DNA of 57,167 bases. It comes from Nitrococcus mobilis (GTDB taxonomy: Bacteria; Pseudomonadota; Gammaproteobacteria; Nitrococcales; Nitrococcaceae). The notes under the pieces were generated by a model. It was given only the letters and a program-made list of their open reading frames with translations, did not search any database and was not told where the DNA came from. The stretch is from NCBI GenBank assembly GCA_024102725.1, contig JAGFJL010000048.1:1-57167 (forward strand), given 5' to 3'. Of the stretch, positions 16,190-25,672 are shown piece after piece. A program made the translations under genes and the position numbers. Position 1 is the first letter of the stretch; every line of letters starts with the position of its first letter.

Positions 16190-17242
16190 GTGGCTGAGGA
16201 TACCTCTCGGGCAAACCTGACGTACCGGGATGCCGGTGTCGATATCGACACCGGCATCCAGTTCGTGGAGCGCATCAAAGCGGATGTAGCAACGACCATG
16301 CGCCCCGAAGTACTGGGCGGACTCGGTGGATTCGGCGGGCTGTTCGAGCTATCACTGCAACGCTACCGCAATCCTGTGTTGGTCTGCGGCAGTGACGGAG
16401 TCGGAACCAAGCTGAAATTGGCCATCGAAACGGGCCGCCATGAAGCCATCGGGATCGACCTGGTGGCGATGTGTGTCAATGACATCGCCGTCACGGGCGC
16501 CGAACCGCTGTTCTTCCTCGATTATTATGCGACCGGCCGGCTCGAGTTGGATGTGGCGCAACGGGTGATTCGGGGCATTACACAAGGATGCCGCGCCGCC
16601 GGCGCCGCGCTCATTGGCGGCGAAACCGCGGAGATGCCGGGTATCTATGCAAGCAACCACTACGATCTAGCGGGCTTTGGCGTCGGCATCGTAGAAAAAG
16701 CCGCCATCATCGACGGCAGCCGCGTGCGCCCCGGTGATGCGCTGATCGGTATCGCCTCCAGCGGCCTGCATTCCAACGGCTACTCGCTGGTGCGGCGTGT
16801 GCTGGAAACCCGCGGCATCCCCCTGAGCACCGAACTGAATAGCCAAACCCTGGCGGAGCTGCTGATGACGCCAACCCGCATCTACGTCCGCGCGTTACGC
16901 ACACTCATCGAGGAAGTGGAGATTCACTCCCTCTGCCATATTACCGGCGGGGGGTTGCTCGACAATTTGCCGCGGGTCTTGCCGGCCAAAACGGAAGCCC
17001 GAATCGATGCCCGCACTTGGGAGTGGCCCACGGTCTTCAGCTGGCTCCAGCGCGAAGGCGGCATCTCCAGGCAGGAGATGTACCGGGTATTCAACTGCGG
17101 AGTCGGAATGGTGGCGGCGCTTGCACCGCAGAGTGTCGATCACGCACTGGGGGTATTACAAAGCGTGGGCGAAATCGCCTGGCAACTGGGCGAAGTGGCG
17201 GCGGGATCCGCCGAGCGCCCACTGGTGCGAATCGAGGAGTAA
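16190..17242 (+). CDS. purM: Phosphoribosylformylglycinamidine cyclo-ligase
   Basis: A 350-residue PurM, the ATP-dependent AIR synthetase of de novo purine synthesis. Family signatures visible are [11 protein letters not shown] near the start, [14 protein letters not shown], and [31 protein letters not shown] and [15 protein letters not shown] follow. The start is GTG at 16190, with a CGAGGAG ribosome site. purN follows only three bases after its stop, so the two consecutive purine genes are co-transcribed. Confidence 0.97.
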   Translation: MAEDTSRANLTYRDAGVDIDTGIQFVERIKADVATTMRPEVLGGLGGFGGLFELSLQRYRNPVLVCGSDGVGTKLKLAIETGRHEAIGIDLVAMCVNDIAVTGAEPLFFLDYYATGRLELDVAQRVIRGITQGCRAAGAALIGGETAEMPGIYASNHYDLAGFGVGIVEKAAIIDGSRVRPGDALIGIASSGLHSNGYSLVRRVLETRGIPLSTELNSQTLAELLMTPTRIYVRALRTLIEEVEIHSLCHITGGGLLDNLPRVLPAKTEARIDARTWEWPTVFSWLQREGGISRQEMYRVFNCGVGMVAALAPQSVDHALGVLQSVGEIAWQLGEVAAGSAERPLVRIEE

Positions 17243-17245
17243 GCA

Positions 17246-17917
17246 ATGCCTGCAGCGGCGTTGCGCGTTGTCGTGCTGATCTCAGGCTATGGCAGCAACC
17301 TACAGGTTTTCATCGACGGCCAAAACTCCGGACACCTGCCCATCGACATACAGGCCGTGATCAGCAATCGAGCCGATGCCTATGGGCTTGTGCGCGCCGA
17401 GCGGGCAGGCATCGAACACGAGATCCTGCCGCAGCGGGATTTCGCCGACCGGCAACACTACGACCGCGCCCTGCGGGATCGGGTAGCCCATTATCGAGCG
17501 GAGTTGGTCATCATGGCCGGCTTCATGCGTATCCTCACGCCGGTATTCGTGTCCGCCTACGAAGGGCGTCTGATCAATATTCACCCCTCGCTGTTGCCTG
17601 CCTTACGGGGGCTGCATACCCATGAACGGGTGCTGCAGGCAGGCCTGAGCGAGCATGGCTGCAGCGTGCACTACGTGACCCCGGAGCTGGATGCCGGACC
17701 GGTGATCATTCAAGCCCGAGTACCCGTACACCGGGGTGACCGCGTAGAGTCTTTGCAGCAACGAGTGCAACGCCAGGAATACCGCATCTATCCGCTTGCC
17801 GTTCGCTGGATCGCCGAGGGACGCATCGAAATGCGCGACGGTGCGGTCTGGTACCGGGGGCAGCGCCAGGATCAACCTCCAGTCGTGACCGCGGCCGATG
17901 ACCTGGACCGTCTTTAG
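17246..17917 (+). CDS. purN: Phosphoribosylglycinamide formyltransferase
   Basis: A 223-residue 10-formyltetrahydrofolate-dependent GAR transformylase. It begins RVVVLISGYGSNLQ (GAR phosphate loop). The catalytic core holds AGFMRILTPVFV, then NIHPSLLPALRG with the key Asn-His, then VHYVTPELDAGPVI with the essential Asp. The C-terminus is slightly longer than in E. coli PurN. It is co-transcribed with purM and ends in TAG, showing that amber is an ordinary stop codon in this genome. Confidence 0.97.
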   Translation: MPAAALRVVVLISGYGSNLQVFIDGQNSGHLPIDIQAVISNRADAYGLVRAERAGIEHEILPQRDFADRQHYDRALRDRVAHYRAELVIMAGFMRILTPVFVSAYEGRLINIHPSLLPALRGLHTHERVLQAGLSEHGCSVHYVTPELDAGPVIIQARVPVHRGDRVESLQQRVQRQEYRIYPLAVRWIAEGRIEMRDGAVWYRGQRQDQPPVVTAADDLDRL

Positions 17918-17934
17918 GGAACCGGTTCGTCCCG

Positions 17935-18498
17935 TCAGGGGCGCGGCAAAGTAACGCCACGCTGGCCCATGTATTTACCGCTGCGATCCTTGTAAGAGCG
18001 CTCACAGACCTCATCGGATTCGAGAAACAGCATCTGCGCGACCCCCTCGTGGGCATAGATCTTTGCCGGCAGCGGCGTGGTATTCGAGAATTCCAGCGTG
18101 ACGTGCCCTTCCCATTCGGGCTCGAGCGGCGTCACGTTGACGATGATCCCGCAGCGGGCATAGGTGGATTTCCCCAAACAAATCGTAAGGACATTGCGGG
18201 GAATGCGCAGAAACTCGATGGTTCGCGCCAAAGCGAAGGAATTCGGCGGAATGATGCAGACATCGGCCTTGACGTCGACGAAACTCGACTCATCGAAGCG
18301 CTTCGGGTCGACAATGGCCGAGTTGATGTTCGTGAAGATCTTGAACTCATCGGCACACCGCACATCGTAGCCGTAACTCGAAGTACCGTACGAGATCAGC
18401 CGGCCGGCCGAGCTCTGGCGGACCTGCTCCGGCTCGAACGGCTCGATCATGCCCTCCGCCGCCATACGGCGGATCCAACTGTCGGGTTTGATGCTCAT
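17935..18498 (-). CDS. dcd: dCTP deaminase
   Basis: A 187-residue Dcd, which deaminates dCTP to dUTP for thymidylate synthesis. The sequence starts [21 protein letters not shown]. It shows [23 protein letters not shown] active-site residues ([26 protein letters not shown]) with the Ser-Arg pair and catalytic Glu, and the nucleotide-binding QMLFLE. It converges with purN across about 17 bases. Confidence 0.96.
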   Translation of the reverse strand: MSIKPDSWIRRMAAEGMIEPFEPEQVRQSSAGRLISYGTSSYGYDVRCADEFKIFTNINSAIVDPKRFDESSFVDVKADVCIIPPNSFALARTIEFLRIPRNVLTICLGKSTYARCGIIVNVTPLEPEWEGHVTLEFSNTTPLPAKIYAHEGVAQMLFLESDEVCERSYKDRSGKYMGQRGVTLPRP

Positions 18499-18580
18499 TC
18501 GCTTACCGGCCGCAAAATGTCTGGCGCATGGCTATCGGCCTTGCTCAGCGCATGCTGGCACGGCACCCATAGTGGCATTT

Positions 18581-19672
18581 TCACTCCTCCACCACGATCC
18601 GAGGGAATGGGCTCGATGCCGCTGCGGCAAGTCTCGAGAGCTGCGCGGCCGTGCGCAAGGCGGCTTGCCGATAAAGCCCCGCAACACGCCCCTCGGGCTC
18701 CGCCACCACACTGGGCCGGCCGTTGTCCGCCTGCTCACGGATGCGCCCGTCTAACGGCAAAGCGCCGATCAGTGCCACATTTTCTGCCTCCGCCAAGCGC
18801 TTGCCGCCTCCCTCACCGAAGATGTGCTCCGCATGACCGCACTGACTGCAGATGTGGATGCTCATGTTTTCGAGCACCCCGAGCACGGGCACCCTTACCT
18901 TCTGGAACATCCGAATGCCCTTACGCGCATCGAGCGTCGCGATCTCCTGCGGGGTCGTCACCACGACGGCCCCGCTGACCGGTACCCGCTGTGCCAGAGT
19001 CAGCTGGATATCGCCGGTGCCGGGCGGCAGGTCCACGATGAGGTAATCGAGATCCTGCCAACGCGTGTCGTTGAGCAATTGGGTCAAGGCCTGGCTCACC
19101 ATGGGACCCCGCCAGACCATCGGCGCCTCCTCTTCGATGAGAAAGCCGATAGACATGACTTGAACCCCATAATTCTCCAACGGCGTGATACTCTTGCCAT
19201 CGGGGCTCTCGGGGCGCCGACCGGCCACGCCCATCATGCGGGGCTGACTCGGACCATAGATATCGGCATCGAGCACTCCGACTCTGGCCCCTTCATCGGC
19301 GAGCGCCAAAGCCAGATTGGCTGCAACCGTCGATTTACCCACTCCGCCTTTGGCCGAGGCGACGGCAATGATGTTGCGCACATTCGCAAGCGGCTTCAAC
19401 TTCGCTTGTACCGCCCGTGAAGTGACCCGCCAGCCGACTTCCACCGCGACCTCGGCCTCAGGCAACGCCGCCGTTACCGCATCGACCAAAGCCGCTCGCA
19501 GCTGCACCTGGTAGCGCTCGACCGGAAAACCCAGCCGCAATAGGATACGAACGCGCCGCCCCTCCGTGGTGATCGTCTCGACCGTGCCAGCCGTGAGTAA
19601 ATCCATACCTAAATACGGTTCGGTCCACCGCTGAATCGCCTGCTCGATCGCCGCGCGGCTTACTTTAGCCAT
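18581..19672 (-). CDS. apbC: Iron-sulfur cluster carrier protein ApbC/Mrp
   Basis: A 363-residue P-loop scaffold that binds and hands on 4Fe-4S clusters. An N-terminal DUF59-type domain (residues ~1-95) is followed by the deviant Walker A IAVASAKGGVGKSTVAANLA. Then come DADIYGPSQPRMMG, VDLPPGTGDIQLTL, and the cluster-binding CSQC pair in HICSQCGHAEHIFG. The start at 19672 is chosen for AAAGGTGG just upstream. It lies upstream of dcd on the same strand with a gap of about 80 bases. Confidence 0.95.
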   Translation of the reverse strand: MAKVSRAAIEQAIQRWTEPYLGMDLLTAGTVETITTEGRRVRILLRLGFPVERYQVQLRAALVDAVTAALPEAEVAVEVGWRVTSRAVQAKLKPLANVRNIIAVASAKGGVGKSTVAANLALALADEGARVGVLDADIYGPSQPRMMGVAGRRPESPDGKSITPLENYGVQVMSIGFLIEEEAPMVWRGPMVSQALTQLLNDTRWQDLDYLIVDLPPGTGDIQLTLAQRVPVSGAVVVTTPQEIATLDARKGIRMFQKVRVPVLGVLENMSIHICSQCGHAEHIFGEGGGKRLAEAENVALIGALPLDGRIREQADNGRPSVVAEPEGRVAGLYRQAALRTAAQLSRLAAAASSPFPRIVVEE

Positions 19673-19859
19673 AACCGTGCCACCTTTTAGCATAATCACG
19701 ACTTCATTGGATAAATTCTAACCCCGAAAGCGATCCAAAACCCATCGCACGCCCGGCCCGTAGCGGCCGCCGGCACGGTTGCGTTTCATCGTGTTTTCTG
19801 GCGCTATTGCGCGTTGTAGCCGCCGCATCAACCACCGCCCAGCTTACGGGGATCTTCGA

Positions 19860-20384
19860 ATGGTCAATGAGCGCAACAATATCGTGCTGATTGGCATGCC
19901 CGGCGCGGGCAAAAGCACGATCGGGGTGCTGCTCGCCAAACAGCTTGCCAAGAATTTCGTCGACACCGATGTGGTCATTCAAAGTGTCGAGGGGCGCACC
20001 CTGCAAGACATCGTCGACCACGAAGGACATCTGGCGCTGCGCGCCATCGAGGAACGGGAGCTGACCCAGCTTGGCTTGTCCAATCATGTCATTGCAACCG
20101 GCGGCAGCGCCGCCTACAGCGAGCGCGCGATGGCCGCTTTGCGCCGCAATGGGACCATCGTCTATCTCAAGGTGGGTTATCCGACATTGGCCCGTCGCGT
20201 AACCAACCTTGGCAGTCGCGGAATTGCCAAAGCGGCCCACCAAACGCTCGCGGATGTCTTCGCCGAGCGTATCCCCCTGTACGAACAACACGCCGATATC
20301 ATCATCGACTGCGATCCTCTGAACCAAGAACAAGTAGTCGAGTCCATCTGTACTGCACTTGGCAACCGCCCGGACCGGCAATAA
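19860..20384 (+). CDS. Shikimate kinase-like protein
   Basis: A 174-residue P-loop kinase with shikimate kinase layout: Walker A GMPGAGKSTIGVLLA, the shikimate-binding Asp pair in NFVDTDVVIQ, VIATGGSAA for the glycine loop, and a lid ending ERIPLYEQHADIIID. The usual IFxxxGExxFRxxE block is replaced by IVDHEGHLALRAIEE, where the Arg is kept but the Glu is not. No aroB is adjacent, so this may be a second, divergent kinase rather than the main AroK. It is divergent from apbC. ATG at 19860 gives the normal N-terminus; the ribosome site is weak. Confidence 0.75.
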   Translation: MVNERNNIVLIGMPGAGKSTIGVLLAKQLAKNFVDTDVVIQSVEGRTLQDIVDHEGHLALRAIEERELTQLGLSNHVIATGGSAAYSERAMAALRRNGTIVYLKVGYPTLARRVTNLGSRGIAKAAHQTLADVFAERIPLYEQHADIIIDCDPLNQEQVVESICTALGNRPDRQ

Positions 20385-20540
20385 CTCTCCGCCTGGAACA
20401 GCGGCTAGGGCAGCGCTTTTATTGCAACACCGCCGACGAAAACGGCACGCCGCTCTCACCCTCTTTAGCCGCGTGCCGCAAACGCCCCGCAAATCTGGCC
20501 TTAAAAACGCATTCTGTACAGGAAAAAAACCACCTTGCAA

Positions 20541-20547
20541 CTATACT
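20541..20547 (+). promoter_or_regulatory. Putative sigma-S type extended -10 box
   Basis: CTATACT matches the sigma-S-preferred -10 element with the -13 cytosine. It lies about 85 bases before the CsbD-like gene, and no good -35 is present at the proper distance. Stress-type control would fit that gene. Confidence 0.35.
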
Positions 20548-20632
20548 GGGGAAAGTGTGGGGACACCGTAGAGGTGTAAGAACAAGGCAGGTTGTTAGCA
20601 GGTCGATCCATACGAGCATGGTGGAGGTCAAC

Positions 20633-20905
20633 ATGTATACGGATCAGATCACAGGCAACTGGCATATCCTCAAGGGCAAGGTCAGGCAGCGCTGGGGTGA
20701 ATACACGAACAAGGATCTTGACTACCTCATCGAAGGATATGAAGAAGAGCGCTCCGGCAGAGTCCAGACGATCTACGGCATTAGCAAAGAGGAGGCCGAT
20801 CAGCTGATCAGGCGCTGGCTCGAAAGCGATCATGATCCGCATTTCTGGAGCAGCAGCGGTGCGAGCGGCGGCGGGGGCGGCACCATGTCCATCTCGTCCT
20901 TTTAA
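20633..20905 (+). CDS. CsbD-like stress-associated protein
   Basis: A 90-residue protein. Residues ~1-55 follow the CsbD/YjbJ pattern: MYTDQITGNWHILKGKVRQ, then WGEYTNKDLDYLIEG, and GRVQTIYGISKEEAD. The C-terminal 20 residues are a Ser/Gly-rich tail (SSSGASGGGGG), which is longer than usual. CsbD family proteins are induced by general stress; their molecular action is not known. GGAGGT five bases before the ATG at 20633 fixes the start. Confidence 0.85.
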   Translation: MYTDQITGNWHILKGKVRQRWGEYTNKDLDYLIEGYEEERSGRVQTIYGISKEEADQLIRRWLESDHDPHFWSSSGASGGGGGTMSISSF

Positions 20906-21245
20906 GGAACTCCTGAGAGGCAACTCGCCTCGCTTGAACGGAGCTGGGTAGAGTTTCTCTTGCCTTGGCGGGTGGGGATAAAGAACAGTCATAGAAGCGC
21001 GCCACCCCACCCGCGGCAAGGAGGGGAGGAAGGGTGGTAAATTTTCTCTGTTAACCGGGACATTGGAACCCCTCCGGCAAAAATGAATCGGCTCGATGCC
21101 GAAGAGTGCCCACCCAAATTGCACAAATCACCCAAGCGCCCTGCGCAAATGAAACCGGATGGTCGTTGCCCGCCCTGCCCTTGGTCGCGGTTTCGTATTA
21201 AGATTCATCGTCCGCCCAGAGTTATTGGCAAGCCGCACGGATTCC
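20906..21245. other. Intergenic region with an imperfect inverted repeat
   Basis: No gene found. An imperfect inverted repeat pairs CCTTGGCGGGTGGGG (20963-20977) with CCCCACCCGCGGCAAGG (21005-21021). It could be a terminator for the CsbD gene or a small palindromic element. The peptidase gene starts at the right end. Confidence 0.4.
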
Positions 21246-24200
21246 ATGCCCCGGCACAAGACAGTGCGTTTTCTGAAGATCGGGCTGATTTTGCTGTTAC
21301 TTGCCAACACGGCGGTGGCGCAAATTCATCATGAGCTGCGCATCAAGCTGGAGCCGGATAGCCACCGCCTCGAGGCGATCGATACGGTTACCTTGCCCGA
21401 GAACCATGCGACACCGCTGACATTCCGCCTGCACGCTGGCCTCGACCCGCGAATCCAAGAACCCGGCGCGCGGCTGCGCCGGATTAGCCACAGAGGTCTC
21501 ACTGAGAAGTACGCAGTAGAGATCGATGCAAGCGCCCGCCGCTTCACCTTGGCGTACCAGGGCGAGATCTTTCATCCTGTCGCGTCGCCCAGCGAAGAAT
21601 ATGCACGTAGCTTTAGCCGCTCTGCGGGCGTGATTGGGCCGAAAGGGGTTTTCTTGGCTGGTTCGAGCTTTTGGTATCCCAAACTGGGGGACGATCTCGT
21701 GACCTTCTCCGTTGCGGTCACGCTTCCGCCGACATGGCGTTCGGTCAGCCAAGGTGTGCGGGCGCCGCCGGCGGCTCCCGAGGCGGGCCGAAGGCGGAAG
21801 GAAATCTGGTCGATCGCGCACCCCCAGGAGGAGATCTATCTGATCGCAGGGGCGTTCACGGAATACCGCACGCACGCCGGCCCGGTGGCAACGATGGCCT
21901 TTCTGCGGCAGCCGGACGCCGCCCTCGCCCGCAAGTACCTCGCAGCCACCGCCCGGTACATCGAGATGTACCGTCGGCTGATCGGTGCCTATCCCTACCG
22001 GAAGTTCGCGTTGGTGGAGAACTTCTGGGAGACCGGCTACGGGATGCCCTCCTTTACTCTGCTCGGCCCCCGTGTCATTCGCTTTCCCTTCATTCTGCGT
22101 TCCTCCTACCCCCACGAGATTCTGCATAACTGGTGGGGGAACGGGGTCTATGTCGACTACGCCACAGGGAATTGGTCCGAGGGGTTGACCAGCTACCTGG
22201 CCGACCATTTGCTCAAAGCGCAGCAGGACCAGGGCGTGGCATACCGTCGGGAGACATTGCAGAAATACACCGATTACGTACACGAGGGCCGGGATTTCCC
22301 ATTGACCGAGTTCCGTGCCCGGCACAGCTCCGCCTCCGAAGCCGTCGGTTACGGCAAGACCATGATGCTGTTTCACATGCTGCGCGAACGACTCGGCGAT
22401 GCAATTTTCATCGAGGCGCTCCGAGCGTTTTATCGCCGGCACCTCTTTGAGGTTGCGAGCTTCGAGGATTGGGCGGCCACTTTCAGCCGAGTGAGCGGCC
22501 GGCCTTTGCGTGCCTTCTTCGAGCAATGGGTGGCGCGCACCGGTGCCCCTTTGCTGCGGGTCCATGACGCTCGGGTCGTACTGGCCGACGCTGGCTATCG
22601 CCTCACGGCCACGGTCGAGCAGATTCAGCCCGGTGCGGCCTATCGACTGGAGCTACCGATTGCGGTTTATCTGGCCGGCCGGGAGGCGGCCTACCAGACT
22701 CGCCTCGCCATGGCGGAGAAAACGCTGCACCTCGCGCTGCACCTACCGGCGCGGCCGCTGCGCCTGGAGGTCGACCCCCAGTTCGACCTCTTCCGTCGGC
22801 TCCATCGCGCTGAGATCCCGCCCGCGCTCAGTCAGGTCTTCGGTGCTGAGCGGGCTTTGGTCGTGTTACCGGCCGAGGCTCCCCGGCCGGTGCGTGAAGG
22901 CTACGCAGCGCTCGCTCGAGCCTGGCAGCGTGGGCGCGGCGAGCCGTTGGAGGTCACCAGCGACGCCGCGCTGAGCGAGCTGCCCAGCGATCGAGCGGTA
23001 TGGCTGTTCGGGTGGGAGAACCGCTTCCGCCCGGCGCTGGATCAAGCACTCTCACAGGCGGCGTTCAGCGCGGATACCAAGCGTGTGCAGATCGCGGGCT
23101 CCGAGCTCGAACGGGCTCAGCATTCGGTCGTGGTCGTCGGCCGCCGGCGGCAGAAGCCTGCTCACGCTCTGGCATGGCTTGCGACCGACAACGTGGCCGC
23201 GATGTCAGGGTTGGCCCGCAAGCTGCCCCACTACAGCCGATACAGCTATCTGGGTTTCACCGGTTCGGCCCCCGAGAACGTCATAAAGGGTCGATGGCCG
23301 GTGGTGAGCTCACCCATGTCGATCCCACTTGCCGGGCCACACGGCCCTCTAAAAACCAGGTTGGCGCCGCGTGAGCCCCTGACGGAACTGCCCGCCCTGG
23401 CCAACCCTCGGCGCATGATGCGGGATATCAGCTACCTGGCCGATCCCGAGATGGCCGGACGGGGGCTGGGCACGCCGACACTCGACCGGGCCGCACGCTA
23501 CATTGCCGAACAGCTGCAGGCCGCCGGGCTCGAGCCGGCCGGAGAGGACGAGAGCTATTATCAGACCTGGACGAACCGGGTGGCGGAGCTCGGGCAGCGG
23601 GTGAGCCTACGCAATGTCGTGGCGCGTTTCCCAGGCACCCATCCGGAACGTCCGGCGCTAATCGTAGGGGCCCATTACGATCACCTAGGACGAGGTTGGC
23701 CGGATGTCCATCGCGGGGATGAGGGTAAGGTGCATCCCGGTGCCGATGACAATGCCAGCGGCATCGCGGTCATGCTGGAGTTAGCCCGCATCCTAGGCCC
23801 GGCCTGGCATCCCACCCGCACGGTCGAATTTGTGGCCTTCACCGGCGAAGAAGCGGGCCTGCTCGGCTCGACTCACTATGTGGAGCGTTTGGCCGAGAAT
23901 CCCGCAAGCCGCCCCATGGCCATGATCAACCTGGACACCGTTGGCCGTCTCGGTGCCGGTGAGCTCCTCGTACTCGCCACAGACTCGGCCCGGGAGTGGC
24001 CGCTTGTTTTCCGCGAGGCGGGTTTTGTCAGCGGGATTCCCATCAAGACCGTCGCCCGCGACATCGGTTCGAGCGATCAAACCCCCTTCCTGAAGGCCGG
24101 CATCCCGGCAGTGCAGCTCTTCACGGGGGCACATGGCGACTATCATCGCCCCACCGACACCGTCGCCAAAATCGATTCGGCGGGCTTGTCCGGAATCGCC

Positions 24201-24572
24201 ACCGTCTTGAAAGCGGCGGTCGAGTACCTGGCCGCCCGAACCGAGCCCTTGCACTCCGACCGGCTCTCCGCCACCGCGCAGGCAGCGAGTGCTGGCCCCG
24301 GCCGGCACCGGCGCGTGCGGCTGGGCAGCGTGCCGGATTTTGCATGGACGGGCCGCGGCGTGCGATTGTCGGGGGTCACGGCCGGTACTCCGGCCGAAGC
24401 GGCCGGGCTGCGCGCCGGCGATGTCATTATCCGGCTCGATGGCGTAACCATCGACACTCTGGCCGATTTCGCCAAAGCCTTGCGCCGCCTTGCACCGGGG
24501 CGCTCACTGGTCATTGAATTGCTGCGCGACGGAAGGCCGCGGACTGTCACGGCTCGGGTGGTCGCGCGCTGA
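21246..24572 (+). CDS. Exported M1-like/M28 double peptidase with C-terminal PDZ domain
   Basis: A 1108-residue protein with a signal peptide (FLKIGLILLLLANTAVAQ). Residues ~20-510 look like an M1 aminopeptidase: HEILH at 290-294, Glu312 in WSEGLT, and GYGMPSFTLLG where M1 enzymes have GAMEN. The HExxH-to-Glu spacing is 17 residues, not the usual 18. Residues ~690-1010 are an M28 metallopeptidase with ligands in HYD (810), ADDNASG (834-835), GEEAG (868-869), NLD (897) and YHRPTDT (967). A PDZ domain follows (GVTAGTPAEAAGLRAGDVIIRLDG). It should trim peptides outside the cytoplasm. The propeller and OPT genes follow closely. The start has only a weak ribosome site but gives a clean signal peptide. 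Confidence 0.9.
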   Translation: MPRHKTVRFLKIGLILLLLANTAVAQIHHELRIKLEPDSHRLEAIDTVTLPENHATPLTFRLHAGLDPRIQEPGARLRRISHRGLTEKYAVEIDASARRFTLAYQGEIFHPVASPSEEYARSFSRSAGVIGPKGVFLAGSSFWYPKLGDDLVTFSVAVTLPPTWRSVSQGVRAPPAAPEAGRRRKEIWSIAHPQEEIYLIAGAFTEYRTHAGPVATMAFLRQPDAALARKYLAATARYIEMYRRLIGAYPYRKFALVENFWETGYGMPSFTLLGPRVIRFPFILRSSYPHEILHNWWGNGVYVDYATGNWSEGLTSYLADHLLKAQQDQGVAYRRETLQKYTDYVHEGRDFPLTEFRARHSSASEAVGYGKTMMLFHMLRERLGDAIFIEALRAFYRRHLFEVASFEDWAATFSRVSGRPLRAFFEQWVARTGAPLLRVHDARVVLADAGYRLTATVEQIQPGAAYRLELPIAVYLAGREAAYQTRLAMAEKTLHLALHLPARPLRLEVDPQFDLFRRLHRAEIPPALSQVFGAERALVVLPAEAPRPVREGYAALARAWQRGRGEPLEVTSDAALSELPSDRAVWLFGWENRFRPALDQALSQAAFSADTKRVQIAGSELERAQHSVVVVGRRRQKPAHALAWLATDNVAAMSGLARKLPHYSRYSYLGFTGSAPENVIKGRWPVVSSPMSIPLAGPHGPLKTRLAPREPLTELPALANPRRMMRDISYLADPEMAGRGLGTPTLDRAARYIAEQLQAAGLEPAGEDESYYQTWTNRVAELGQRVSLRNVVARFPGTHPERPALIVGAHYDHLGRGWPDVHRGDEGKVHPGADDNASGIAVMLELARILGPAWHPTRTVEFVAFTGEEAGLLGSTHYVERLAENPASRPMAMINLDTVGRLGAGELLVLATDSAREWPLVFREAGFVSGIPIKTVARDIGSSDQTPFLKAGIPAVQLFTGAHGDYHRPTDTVAKIDSAGLSGIATVLKAAVEYLAARTEPLHSDRLSATAQAASAGPGRHRRVRLGSVPDFAWTGRGVRLSGVTAGTPAEAAGLRAGDVIIRLDGVTIDTLADFAKALRRLAPGRSLVIELLRDGRPRTVTARVVAR

Positions 24573-24589
24573 CTCGAGGAGGCAAGATA

Positions 24590-25660
24590 ATGCGGATGAT
24601 CAACGCCCGGGTGGCCTGGCTGCTGGTGGCGGTCTTGGGAGTCGGCGTTACCGCACGAGCCGCGCATGAACCGGCGCCGACCGAGCAGACGCTGCACTAT
24701 CCGGGTGAAAAGCATTTCCAGCACATCCGCCAATTGACTTTCGGCGGCCAAAATGCCGAGGCTTATTTTTCCTTCGACGGCACCGAGCTCATTTTTCAGT
24801 CGACCCGCGATGGACGTGAGTGCGACGCTATTTACCGCATGGATATCCAAGGTCATCACGTGCGCATGGTATCGTCCGGCAATGGCACGACGACCTGCTC
24901 GTTTATCGCGCCAGACGACCGGTCCATCATCTATGCCTCCACTCACCTCGCGGGCGAGCGCTGCCCTGCCAAGCCGGATCATTCGCAGGACTATGTCTGG
25001 CCTGTGTATCCGAGCTACGATATTTTTCGCGCCGGACCCGAAGGGGGAGATCCGGTCCGCTTGACCGACACCCCAGGCTACGATGCGGAAGGCGTCTATT
25101 CTCCCTTGGGGGAGAAGATCGTGTTCACCTCGGTGCGCACCGGCGATCTGGAACTTTTCATGATGAATCCGGACGGCAGCGGGGTGGAGCAGCTGACCGA
25201 CCAGCCCGGCTACGACGGCGGTGCCTTTTTCTCCCGCGACGGGCAGTGGCTCGTCTGGCGCGCCTCGCGCCCCCAGGGCAAAGCGCTCGAGGATTATCGG
25301 CGCTTGCTCCGCCAAGGCTTGGTCCGGCCGGGAAGGCTGGAGATCTACATCATGAACTTGAACAAGCGCAAGCCGATCCAACTGACAGACAACGGCGCGG
25401 CCAACTTTGCCCCCTATTGGCACCCGGACGGCCGGCACATCGTCTTCTCCTCCAACATGCGCGACCCGAGCGGACGTAATTTCGATCTCTACCTCATGGA
25501 TGTGGAGACGCGCGCACTAGAGCAGCTCACCTACTATCCCGGCTTCGATGGCTTCCCGATGTTTTCCCATGACGGCAAAAAGCTGGTGTTTGCCTCGAAT
25601 CGCAACGGTTCCGTAGCTGGCGAGACCAATGTGTTCATAGTGGACTGGAAGCCGCGTTAA
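24590..25660 (+). CDS. Exported TolB-like beta-propeller (PD40 repeat) protein
   Basis: A 356-residue protein with a signal peptide (VAWLLVAVLGVGVTARA) and about six WD40-like PD40 repeats. Typical turns are AYFSFDGTELIFQSTRDG, GVYSPLGEKIVFTSVRTG, GAFFSRDGQWLVWRAS, YWHPDGRHIVFSSNMRD and MFSHDGKKLVFASNRNG. These build a six-bladed propeller like the C-terminal half of TolB, used for binding other proteins or peptides. GGAGGCAAG lies just before the ATG, and the gene starts 17 bases after the peptidase gene. It probably works with that enzyme in the periplasm or at the surface (inference). No catalytic residues are evident. Confidence 0.85.
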   Translation: MRMINARVAWLLVAVLGVGVTARAAHEPAPTEQTLHYPGEKHFQHIRQLTFGGQNAEAYFSFDGTELIFQSTRDGRECDAIYRMDIQGHHVRMVSSGNGTTTCSFIAPDDRSIIYASTHLAGERCPAKPDHSQDYVWPVYPSYDIFRAGPEGGDPVRLTDTPGYDAEGVYSPLGEKIVFTSVRTGDLELFMMNPDGSGVEQLTDQPGYDGGAFFSRDGQWLVWRASRPQGKALEDYRRLLRQGLVRPGRLEIYIMNLNKRKPIQLTDNGAANFAPYWHPDGRHIVFSSNMRDPSGRNFDLYLMDVETRALEQLTYYPGFDGFPMFSHDGKKLVFASNRNGSVAGETNVFIVDWKPR

Positions 25661-25672
25661 ACGGTCTGCCGC

